This document shows positions 53,184-64,000 of a stretch of DNA of 64,000 nt, in pieces (position 1 is the stretch's first letter; every line of letters starts with the position of its first letter). The position numbers and the translations under genes were made by a program. Origin of the DNA: Tubulanus polymorphus (lineage: Eukaryota; Nemertea; Palaeonemertea; Tubulaniformes; Tubulanidae). The notes under the pieces were generated by a model. The model was not told where the DNA came from and did not search any database. It worked only from the letters and a program-made list of their open reading frames with translations. Location: assembly GCF_964204645.1 (NCBI RefSeq), contig NC_134029.1, positions 9,166,850 to 9,230,849 on the forward strand. The letters are read 5' to 3'.

Positions 53184-56100
53184 ATTGAAACTAATCTTTA
53201 AGTTTACATTAGTTGCACTTAAATGGTCTCTTTTCTAGAGAAATGTCTTGCGTACGCATGCGCAGAACCGCCCCTCGGCTAATATCGTCTGCAAAGTTCG
53301 ATTATATTCCATCAGGCCGTAATTGTAACCGGGAAACCGAGTGTAAATATTTCCAAAACTTTAAGTATTGTCAAAGAGATGGATGCTTTGACGAGGGATC
53401 ATTGACGCAGGTGACAGCTTATTGGACGTAAATTGCAATCTAATAGAGTCCGATCGGATACAAATACTCTTTTCAAGTCAGTTCCCTATTCAATTAAAGC
53501 AATCCCAATGACGGACAGGCAATGAATACGGGGCCGATCCTGGAGTGACTGAGGGGTTTAATCGTCATGAATTAAACCTCAGAAAACTTCCAATGCTCTA
53601 AAAGAAACCATAAGGATTCGGTCTTTGTTAAATTGATGGGATTTTAATGGAAGAATTCGTTGCCCGGTTCACCATTGAGCATAAGACTGAAACTGGTCTG
53701 CGAGGGGCGTACTATATACCGTCAAAGCTATACGCTCAGGCAATAATTGCTTTCTTTTTAACCGTCGCTAAAATCCCATCTAACACCTTAATATCAATGT
53801 GTCGAGTCCACTTCGGATGAAAAGATTTCCAAATTTCAAATGGCCACGGACATAATAAAATTTTCTATGCAGCTTTTATTTCTTTGGATGATACTTTTAT
53901 TTCTTTGAAACGAACTCAACATTTCGCTGGTTAGTAACTGATAGCCAATTGAATTTCAAAACCTCAAAATGTTACAAACTGGGCATAGCGCGTTCATAAT
54001 ATCTGAAAGGATGAATTATTTCGCGTCACACGTTTCGTCGGCTGTTTCTCTCTCTATCCAAAACACAACAGATTTGACTACGAACTTTTATTGATTCTAT
54101 ATCATATGTAAAACCTAGGCATTTCGCACATTAATAGGCCACGATGTTTGAACTTGATAAACCCATCTTTCTTTCCCCAGTGTATTACTGTTGGGTAATT
54201 AATTAATGCTGAACGTGATTCGTCGATGCCCATAAGCATGATTACAGGCCCATGCCGAGCTTTTTTGAGGGGCAGTTCTATTTCAAGAAAAAGGGCGCTT
54301 TTTCATCGTCAAAATGGGCACTTTCCTATTGAAAAATCAGATCTCAATATATGTACCTGAATGAATCATTTCAGAATGGATTACTTTTCATTTCCAAAAA
54401 AATCGTGAAAATTATATCCACACTTCAAAAAATCTTGACCCGAATTTTTTACACTGACTTTTTGAAAGGCACACTTTTAGGGGGTTCGTTCGCTTCCCTC
54501 GAAGCCCCCTTGGTGCGGGCATGGATTACGACATAGCTTAAGTTAGTATCTTTGTTTCAATTGCTTTAACGAATATGAACGTGTAGATCGAATAAAGTAA
54601 ACTAGTCGATTTTACTTCAAAAAACAACGTTATTTGCATGAAGTCTTTATGTTTCTGTAGATGAGAATGACTGTAATTTACGGAAAGTGATTGACAGACA
54701 TTCATCGAGATGAGCAAAGATTCACGTCACTTCTGGGAGGAGTTGACAATCATTTATGCATCATCGGTCGTGAATGGTTTCAATTGCATTTTGTCAGCTT
54801 GAGTGCCACTTAATTAGGGCTATCAATGTCGTTTCGGGGTTTTTGTTCACTTGTAAGAAAGTGCAAAGTGTCGTCGCGAAACCGGAATCACCCGTTAGAA
54901 TTGACGAAAATCCGTTGACTTTAATGCAATTAACTATTGGACCGTTCTGTTCGTTATCGGGTTTTTGTTTTTGAATACGTTGTTGGCCAGTTTTAAAGAC
55001 TGGGTGTAGAAATTAGAATATTTTAAAAAAATCGCCGTGACAAATGAGAAATAATCGAATATCGAATATTGTAGCGAATTTAGAAAGAACACATTATTTA
55101 ATCTTAATACCATGCAGTTTTTAGAATTGAAACCGAGTAGGGAATTGATATTTCAGAGGCAGACCTAGACCAGGGTCTGAAAGAAAAAAGATGAATTCTC
55201 CATATGAAGATGCTACTATTGCGGAGGAAGGCCATATCATCTTGAAGGAGAATTGTCCACCGACCTATACGAACATAGAAATTCAAATTCTTTTTTTTTT
55301 AAATGGAGTCCCAAATTCCATCCTTTTCACTCCTCATAATAAAAAAACCAAAATGCGTTGGTGCCAACGCTGAACTTTGATACACAATTCCACAAAAGTT
55401 TGAATTAGAATTTCCTGAAAAGTTAATCGGACTTATTCATGAATTTGAAAATGATTACTGAATATGAATTCAATCTAACTTTTACTTTCGTTCTAGATAC
55501 AACGAGACAGGTGCACACGGCTCCTCTACGAATCTTTTGTTTTTTATATATCTATGAACGAAAAGTGGTAATTTTGTGCTATCAATGCTATCTATCTTTC
55601 TTATTTGTCGATAAGTTCTTATTTCGTCATTCAAGCAATTGATTTTCGCATATATCGATTTCTGTACGGAAGCGTCTAGGAGACTAATGAAAAAGATAAT
55701 AATTTGATTTCATAATCGGATATAACTTGTTAGAAACTCGATTTAACAATTGAAATTATTTTTTCCAAATTTCAGACTCAGAATTTAATCTTTATTACAT
55801 TGAGTCATGAATATATCCATTCCAAAGCATGGCGCACTGCCGTCCTGGGGCCATCTTAGAAAATTACCAACATTTCTCGAATTGAAAAAAAGATGAACGT
55901 ACGATTATCATTTACTTTAGATGCATTTTTATTAGCCGAATACGTTTATGAAATTTAGTTTCATTCATTTGACAACATTCATTTTCTACACAATATGACA
56001 TAAACATCTTTATATAACGTTTTTTAAATCTCTTATCGCATCAAATAGATTTTCTCTTTTCAACAGTTTGAAATTTCAAGGCAATTTAGGAACAAAAATA

Positions 56101-59100
56101 GATCTTTCGCTAAACATATCATCGAAATGAAGATCTCATGTTTCGATTTTTGTTCAACTCGTTAGAATCTGAGTAAGAGGGACTTGGAGTGAGGCTCCTG
56201 TCGAGAGTCGCAGAGGCGTGCTTCCCGCGTATATAAAATCGCGTTTATTCCAAAGTTTAGATGCCATAAAAGTTGAAGGAAACTAAAATTCCCCATAGGA
56301 TAAACGTGTACGATTACCCTTTTCCGTAATCTCTCTCGCTCCCCAGGCACTAATTAGAAAATCATCACTTGTCGTCTTTCATTTACCGTAACGCAATTAG
56401 ATTACCAAAGATCGTCGTCGATAGTCGCCGTAGATCGCCTTATGTCAGCCACCGAGGGACGACTATCTCTGATAATGAAAGTGTATTACTGTAATTGACA
56501 AATCTTCCAATTTCTCGCATTCGACGTGACCAATTTTCGATTGCGAGACGCGATTGTGTTAAATGCATCTAAAATGAGGGGTTGCTTGCTCGGGACGGCA
56601 TTTTGATACATATCGTTGAGGTAATTCAATTGACCAGCCCAGTGCAGTCTTTAATTCGATATCTGATATAGAGAATCGTATGGCATTATGTAAAGCCGTC
56701 TGCCATAAGTCCATTCGTCTGTTCAAGCAGTCAACGTGTACTTTTAAAAAGTTCTTCTATCTAGATATATCAGCTGAAACGTATTGATTTTTTTCACAGA
56801 TATGAACATCATTCTTATAGAATGAAGTTATGAATATTCCACTGGAGGCCTAATCCAAAAAGTATTACGAAATAAATAGAGATTACGTCATCTTCGACGG
56901 ACGTATTTCGAGGTTTTCAAAGTTAACGTCATGAAAATGTTATCGTAAAAAATTATTAGGTCCATTTCTATACCTTTCACCACCTTGCTCTAACACCCAT
57001 GTGTCGACATTATTTATTTTACACCTTTCCTCGGTGTGAATTACTTAGGAAAAGTAATTTTCAATATTCCCTAGCCACAGCCAGTCAGGCAGGTGTCGTT
57101 TCTGGGGATATAACCCTTTTTGTGTTTCGAAGTTTCCAACCAACATAATATTCTACTTCCTATTCTAACGAGCGCGAGCCCCCGGGGCGAGTGTTTTCAG
57201 ATTTCATCTAGTAACGTCACCTTTCGAGTGTTTTTAAGATACACACTACTTAAACGTCTTTTCGATTTCGCGTTACTTTTCCGTGTAATCGTTTGGATAA
57301 GGTAATGGATTGCTTTTGCCAAAACAAATTGGTTAAGATAAATAACACCCGTTTTGCGCACACGCTAGTTTAGCTTGGTGGACTATGCGCATGCGCAGAA
57401 TCCTTCACAAGTACTTGCAAATTACAAGAAAATTGTCAAATAATATGACGTCGTTAAGTAAACGGTGAGACCAGCCTCGGCAAAAGGTTATCTTTAATTG
57501 TTAATTAGTCACTTTCTGCAAAAAATGAAACTATACTCTTCATTTAGAGTTGCTATAGACTATTTTTATTGTGATTCTGGCTTCCTGTTTTCTATAGGAA
57601 ACTCGAGAGCGACGGAAATCAGAAATCATTTGGATAAACTACCCATACGCGCCTTAATAAGCCTATCCCGTACGCGTTTCCTATTCGAGACATTTCTATA
57701 GGTTCGATATCATAACGCGGGGGGACTCAGCCCGTGGCTGTTATTTCAACGAGAATACAATTTCTTTCTATGAAAACCCGGTTCCATTTTGACTGTCTTA
57801 TCCAAACAAAATATCGTTTTAACCGATTATTGAAAGGAGGCAATCAGATTAAAGTTGGCTATGAAAACAATATTGCTATAAGATGAAAGGTTGGGCGACG
57901 TTTGTCGATTCCGCCAATTTTCATAGACGGTGTAGTCAAAGATTCGAAATCGATAGCGCACCGCTACTTTTACGGAGGCTTTCCGGGGATGTACATGTCT
58001 CAGCACTCTCACCAACGTCCCAAGAGCGGAGACACCTTGTTTAGATTTAGGGAGCAACACCCAAAAGTTGGCCAATGCATTTTGGCCTTACTCCTCGTGG
58101 AATCAATTTAAGGCGATTTCATATATCATTTTGGCAATAGAGTTATTGGATATTGGGGGGGGGGGCTGCAAGCCTCATCATTTCAAAAGGGTCGATTATG
58201 AAGGTTCTGTTGAGACTAAGAATCATTGGGGGGTGCGGGGGCATTATTTGGGGGTCATATACCCCCACGCTGCCCGTCCCTGTGAAATAAAGGTAATTCA
58301 AGAATAGGCTCACGTGAAAATCGTTATTTTATTTATTCGTACATTTTGCCAACTGAAGATTCTTTTTAGCTTTTAGTTATTTATTCTTAATTAGTTTGAA
58401 CTATACGCGCAAACGAAGCATTTGTTCCACATCCGACACAGGAACAGACTGAAGTGGTGTTCGTTGACGATGCGCAGTTCACCGGCGGCACAAACACTGT
58501 GTACCATTGTGTTTCAACAAGCAGACGAACTAAGATATCCCCCGAACGAGTTTGCTTTCATTTGATCACATTACCTACCCGGGGGGATGAAACTTCAATA
58601 CGGCTTGGATTTACGTACAATCAAAATAGAAAAGCGATTAGCAACCATACATTTTAGAGCCGGTTAAAATAACATTTCTTCGACGAGGGGCTTGAGCTGC
58701 CGAAAGCGCCGCGACATTCTGAGCGTTGCGCTTTGACAAAAAATACGAGAGAAGGTCGATAGAAAAACTCTGTCGAGATATGCCGCCAATTCCCGAGGCG
58801 AATTCAGATAACTTCTAATGTTTTCTTTTTGTCATCAACCTAACATGGAATCTCCATCCACGATTCCGTTACTTTCAGTTTCAGGGTGAGGATCCAGCAA
58901 TGAATCTACAGTAAAATAACATAATATATTATGTCTATATACATTATAGATTGTGTCCTATCGGCACCAAAGTCAATTTGCGCGGACATTTTAGAAAATT
59001 TCAACATGGACTTTAAAACGAATTAGCCGAGTCGGCGAGTCCATGATTGGAATGACATCATGATTTATCCACGAGTTCTATAATTCTAGACGCGACAAAA

Positions 59101-61700
59101 GCGGCGAGGAGCGACATCTGCGCCTAAGAAAAACAAACATCCAAATAGCTGCCCAAATATGGCCGTAGGGCTTTCGATATTATACCGTGAATTGGGTCTT
59201 TACTGTCGGTAATATGCGCTGTCAAACTGACGGAACCCGAGGGCGGATTATACATTTTCTCAATCGGACTATTAAAACCGGTTTTCATCGACGACGAACT
59301 AAGATAAACATACCGGGAGTCTCAGGCCCAAACCTAGCATTCGACTGGCTTCTAATCATAACGCCCCCGGCGACAAAACTCCGTTTTTATCCATTATAAA
59401 AGCCATAGAAAGTGACAATGTTTCGCGCAAACGACCGGCGATATTAAACTCGCGGTTAATTGAACAGATTCGCAGTCTTTGTCGATCGTGAATGTTCGCT
59501 ATTTACGCCGCGTGCGATGATTGGACGTCTGCAAAAAACGACCGTCGCCGAAAATCTCCGGAATAAGTTAAAGAAATTATATACCCCGCATCCTTATTCA
59601 GAATGTGTCGCTCGGCACTCGGCAAATTGTGTAGACAAAGGACGTATCTCACCATTTTGATTGACAGCTGAATTGACCTCCTAATGAAAAGGACCAATTT
59701 CGTGTTGAACATTTTTTGACATGTCACAGCTACGAATTTTTTTCAATAAAAACAAATAATTTACAAATGTAAATTGCTAGACCACTAAGTCTTTCCGCTG
59801 TCGTAGTCGCCAATGATGGACGACTTTGAGGACAGGTTGCCTGTTAAATGACGTCCCCCACGTAATCTGTGATATTTGATTAAGAAAATCGCAGGTTTGT
59901 TCGCCGATTACCCTCGGTTTGTCTACGAGTCAGACGACGCATCAGCCATTGTTTATGAATTCCAGTACGCCTTTAATAATCGGTGGATGGCTGATAGAAT
60001 TTTCAGTGAGAACAGGCTTAAAAAGTGAATCCGCTTCTCATTGTAGGGGAGTGTTGCCAGCTCCCGGGTACTAACCTTGGAAATGTTATAGAAATGGAAA
60101 GAGCATCAGATAATGAATATAACGGGGAATATGAAGTGACCTGTTCCCACACTGTTTTTTAAACAACATCAATACAAGCAAAACTGTGATCATATTTGTT
60201 ATTTTCCATTGATTCAACAAAGCACAAAATAATTTCGGCCTACGAAGAGTTTCTACAAAAGTCGGAATCTTCGTGGGGAGCACAAAGGTATGGCTGATAT
60301 GGGGCATAAAAATATTTCTTGACAAGAAATAATTCTGCTATGAAAAATAAATCGCATTCAAAATATATCATATAGTACCGGTACCTTAAACATTTCGTTA
60401 TAAAAAATAATCGCCTTCGAAATGTTTACGTCAGTAAGAATAATTCGCATTCAAAGTATTCGTGTCAGTAAAATTGATTTCACAAGGCTGGAGACAACCT
60501 CTGGGCCCCGTAACTAACAAAATAAAAAACGAATAGAAAGCTGTGTAGGCCCACCGGTGCAATGATAAATGGATGCATGAGTAAAGTGAAAAAAAGGAAA
60601 AGAAATGAAAAAGGTACGTAGCTAGACTAAATTGTACTAAACAAAAGTAATCCAATGAATACCAGAGTAAAAATGGAAGCATCGGGTTCGGTTGTCTCTG
60701 CATTTTGGCAGGTTCTCGAATTGATACAAAATCAATTAACTCAGGTTTTTATTGAATGGTAACATGTTGTTATTTCAATCCACTAATCTTATTGAAAAGT
60801 CAAAGACATTATGATATGATTTTTAGGCCGATGTCTTACAGTTGTTTTTAAAATGTTACGGCGTCGTCGTCGGTTATACATTTTAATTCTCAGTCTGTCC
60901 AGTCCATTCTTTTTATTAGTGTCAGTATGGATCATCCACGTAAGGCTCTAGATTATTTGCTGTTAAGTGATTGATTTATAATTTTATAGAACCGATTTAC
61001 ATATCATTTCTTTTATTTGCAAAACCAGACTCAGGGGCCGATCCGTTGACTGGGACATCGATTTCCATCCGAGTCTATTCAATCCCAATGTTATGATACC
61101 AATACTGAATATCGTGGATATTGCTTAGAAATCGTCTCCTTTGCGGTGGATTAAATTGAATTGAGAAAACAACAATTTCTAAACCATTTGGCGTGTAGTA
61201 GTGAGTCACTACCCTAGGAAAAATTCTGCACCGTGTGTCCGTGCCTTATTCCAAAGTCCGTGCCCGTATTTTCCAACGATGACTCATGCTACTGTTTACA
61301 ACAACTGTGACATGGCAGTATGGTGCAATTACACGCAAACTCTGAAATTGAACGTGAAATGGGCTTTAGATATTGAATCTGATATGTTTTAGTGTAATAC
61401 ATCGATTCTAGAGGTAATCACGGAAGTAAAGCGTATCGATGTCTAGCGCGGCAAAGAGATGATTGTGAGGTTTTGATATTTGAAACTCAACTTTTTTGTC
61501 GACGTTAACGTTTTTGTGTACATTCTTTTTTTCTTGCTGACTGATTTTAATGTATGACGTGTTTACTCACTGTTAAAGATTGATTGACACCGAATATTCT
61601 TTAAGTGAAATGAGTTGAAATAGTGTTATAGCCTATTGTCATTGCTGTAAATCTATATTGTTTTATAATATTCATGAGTTTAGCACCCTTCGTGTAGAGT
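53184..61700. other. Long region without recognised genes
   Basis: Only short frames without domains. Notable sequence: a run of 11 G at 58155-58165, and GC-richer segments near 54240-54530 and 58140-58290 with AGGGGG/CCCCC words that look like old dispersed repeats. It may hold regulatory DNA, but nothing can be supported from sequence alone. Confidence 0.4.
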
Positions 61701-61701
61701 G

Positions 61702-62430
61702 TAGTTCGGATCCCCACCCACCTCTCATTCACGCCCCTTGGGCTTCACTATTAAAAGTTCAAGCACTACTACTAAATGAAATATTGTTGGATCTAATTAA
61801 CTGTTAATTAGATCCTGTTGATGTTTAGACTAGTCTATAGGCCTAGTCGTTGTTACCGGTTCCCTACAACGTCTGACGCTAAAGTATCTTATAGAGGTTA
61901 ACTCCTGTTAATTGCAATGCAACAACTGATTTTTAGTGTCAAATCAAACCTTCGTACTCAAATAAAGTGGATTACAAATTTACGCACAAACAATAGTTAA
62001 CTTCCATCTCATTACAGAACAGTTAGTTTGAGGTAAGTTGACAGTGTTTTAAGGGGTGAAATAGACGCTCAAAGCCTCGTCCCTCAAAATGAGGGGCGAA
62101 AATTAACCTTATCCGAGCACTTTCGCCCTAGACGTTGTTTGGGGAACAATGGCTAGGTACTAGACTAACTAGTCTATAGTCCCTTTATTGATTTTTGCTG
62201 CAATGTTTTGCTTAATTTTTAGGTTAGCACTGCCCCGAACCACCTCTCATTCACGCCCTTGGGCTTCACTATCAAAAGTTCAAGCACTACCACTTTATGA
62301 AATATTGTTGGATCTAATTAACTGTTAATTAGATCCTGTTGATGTTCATACTAGTCTATGGTCCCTTTATTAAATTTTGCTGCAATGTTTTGCTTAATTA
62401 TTTGGTTAGCCTAACTGCCCCGATTTAGGG
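61702..62430. repeat. Duplicated block with a repeated 27-bp palindrome
   Basis: A segment starting CACCTCTCATTCACGCCC and running through GGGCTTCACTAT and GATCCTGTTGATGTT occurs at about 61720-61860 and 62240-62370. A further unit, ACTAGTCTAT.GTCCCTTTAT to TTGGTTAG, occurs at about 62168-62230 and 62352-62412 (period about 183 bp). Each long copy contains a perfect palindrome with 13-bp arms and one central T (61789-61815 and 62310-62336). This may be a non-autonomous element or a partly tandem duplication. Confidence 0.75.
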
Positions 62431-62476
62431 CGTTAAATGGACGTGAGTTGAACCTATTTTATGCTAGTGGAAAAAG

Positions 62477-62560
62477 CCATCATCCCTCGGCAGGGATTCG
62501 AACCTGATGGCATCAATTCAGCCAAGGCACGAAACCCTGCCTCACTAAAAGACCTGGTGC
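62477..62560 (-). repeat. tRNA-derived SINE-like element, minus copy
   Basis: On the minus strand it has a B box GGTTCGAATCC (plus 62494-62504) followed by CTGCCGAGGGATG, and upstream GTTTCGTGCCTTGGCTGAAT. It aligns with the plus-strand copy near 62733-62825, so the two form an inverted pair about 170 bp apart. Confidence 0.6.
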
Positions 62561-62732
62561 ACAGGTTTACCACATGAAAACTTGCGATCAGATTGCTCGT
62601 TGTAGGCCTAGGCCTATATCGTTGAGGTAAATTTCATGAAAGAACTATAGGCCTAAACGGGAAAACCCGGGCTAAAATGAAATGAAATGGGATATCTGAT
62701 TGGCTAATAATGATATCATCTATTAAGCTGTG

Positions 62733-62825
62733 CACTCAGTGTAATATTAGTGTAGCAGAGTTTCGCACCGTGGCAATCTCGATGCTATCGGGTTCAAATC
62801 CCTGCCGGGGAGGATGGGAAAATGC
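62733..62825 (+). repeat. tRNA-derived SINE-like element, plus copy
   Basis: B box GGTTCAAATCC at 62791-62801, then CTGCCGGGGAGGATGG. Upstream, GAGTTTCGCACCGTGGCAAT matches the neighbouring inverted copy. The tRNA-like arrangement suggests a Pol III promoter; the fold is imperfect, so a functional tRNA is unlikely. Confidence 0.6.
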
Positions 62826-63453
62826 CTGCATTAGGCTAAATTGCTTGAATTTGAACATTGTTATGCCTACAGACAAGTTATTTTTCTTGTAGGGCCACTA
62901 CAAAATAAATCAAGTTATAGTAACAAATGGTAAATTCAAGAAATTTCTCAGAATTGAGGCTTTGTCTCTAATTCCAATTGAATAAAAAGATTCTGGCAAA
63001 TTTGTAGGTGCAGAACTGGCATGAAATCAACTGTTCAACTAGGCTAGCCTACTTGCGATTCAACTATTATCATAATTTGTTATCAGATAAACCAAGCCTG
63101 ACTGTATTTGATGATCAGCCTAGGGAATAGTGGGCCTACCGCTATACTAAGATTTATCTACCCGTTAGGCCTTACAAGAAAAAGGTTTTCAGGAAAAGTA
63201 AAGATTGTCAACTGGTGGCCATATTGAATTTTGATTTATCACAACATAAAACTAGATATGCGTAGATAGATTAAGGCTAATGGTGTTTTCGTTATTTTCC
63301 ACTCTAACCTTTAGAAATGCTTACGGTGCTACTGAATTTCGTATCTTGAGGCTATAAACATGTTTTTTTCTGTTTATTTATTGCAGTGCTGGTATATATA
63401 GCGAAACAAAACTCGATTGATTTTAGTCGCATTTTTTGCGCGCGGTCGATAAA

Positions 63454-63579
63454 ATGTCAGCGATGACGGCAGACAGATCGATGTACAACGACACAGATAT
63501 ACTGGATCTGTTATTCAGCAGCAACGACGGTATACTGAAACAAGAAATATCCGAAACACCTACGCAGAACATACCTAAT
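63454..63579 (+). CDS. First coding exon of a CREB3-family bZIP factor (partial)
   Basis: ATG at 63454 opens a 42-codon exon ending at a strong phase-0 donor (GTAAGT at 63580). It contains DILDLLFSSNDGILKQE, which matches the acidic activation motif at the N-terminus of CREB3/CREB3L membrane-tethered transcription factors (LLDLLFDRxDGILR-type). Those sit in the ER membrane and are released by Golgi proteolysis to act in the nucleus. A pyrimidine-rich acceptor at 63378-63386 suggests a 5' untranslated exon starting at 63387, with a non-coding exon further left. The bZIP and membrane parts would lie beyond the window. One short motif supports the call, so the family is likely but not certain. 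Confidence 0.6.
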
Positions 63580-64000
63580 GTAAGTTTATCGATAAACAAT
63601 TTTATTGTTTCATTTTCATAAATTCTTCTTTCTAGAACTTGCTAGTGCCGGTATTCGGCATTGCCCACTACTGCAACTTTACTTTGTTCATCAATTCGCG
63701 TGGCCACGATCGATGATTGTATCCAAAAAGATATCTGTCAAAGTTTCTTCGTGAAACTCAACTGCATTCACATCATTTCAACAGTGCTATGTGTCACGCA
63801 CGGATATACCAGTTGGTTTCCATTAACAAGTGACTGTCTGACTTATATTTCCTTGTGGTTTTTTCGCTTTATGGGTAAACCTGTTCAAACGTGCTTAATC
63901 TGGATCAGTTTAATCTGGATTTTAACCCCATTAGGATATCATCTATGATCCATCTATTCATAAATTTATATAAAGTATGTTTAATCCGAATAATTTCATT

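Overview
The window is animal genomic DNA: AT-rich, intron-bearing, with non-LTR retrotransposons, foldback/MITE elements and tRNA-derived SINE-like pieces. PRDM14, collagen/EGF membrane proteins and the repeat types suit a marine invertebrate, perhaps a lophotrochozoan; that placement is inference. Exons below were joined by hand from GT/AG sites and codon phase, with no transcript support.

Layout: 349-6249 is a nest of mobile DNA, in which Harbinger-like inverted ends with TAA duplications enclose a LINE with an intact 978-residue ORF2, an antisense LINE scrap and a foldback element. From 29436 down to 7602 (minus strand) lies one very large gene. 49 exons join in frame (9,141 nt, 3,046 residues) into a signal peptide, 13 copies of a two-exon beta-rich module I cannot name, Ser/Thr/Pro-rich linkers, 49 Gly-X-Y triplets, three EGF domains, one membrane span and a short tail. 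Next upstream on the same strand (34460-32275) is a six-exon relative with signal peptide, also exactly 49 Gly-X-Y triplets, three EGF domains, membrane span and tail, but no modules. Then comes a four-exon gene for a 516-residue secreted protein with a C-terminal Ig-like domain (40383-37522).

From 49309 to 43910 (minus) are nine exons of PRDM14: the PR/SET domain and seven zinc fingers, with the 5' end not found. About 14 kb with no convincing gene follows, holding a duplicated palindrome block and SINE-like pieces. At the right edge (63454-63579, plus) is what looks like the first coding exon of a CREB3-family bZIP factor.

The giant gene, its compact neighbour and the Ig protein all enter the secretory pathway and are tandem on one strand. 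The first two share the collagen-EGF-membrane plan and are probably paralogues. The unnamed module, expanded in two separate bursts, is the best candidate for something undescribed.
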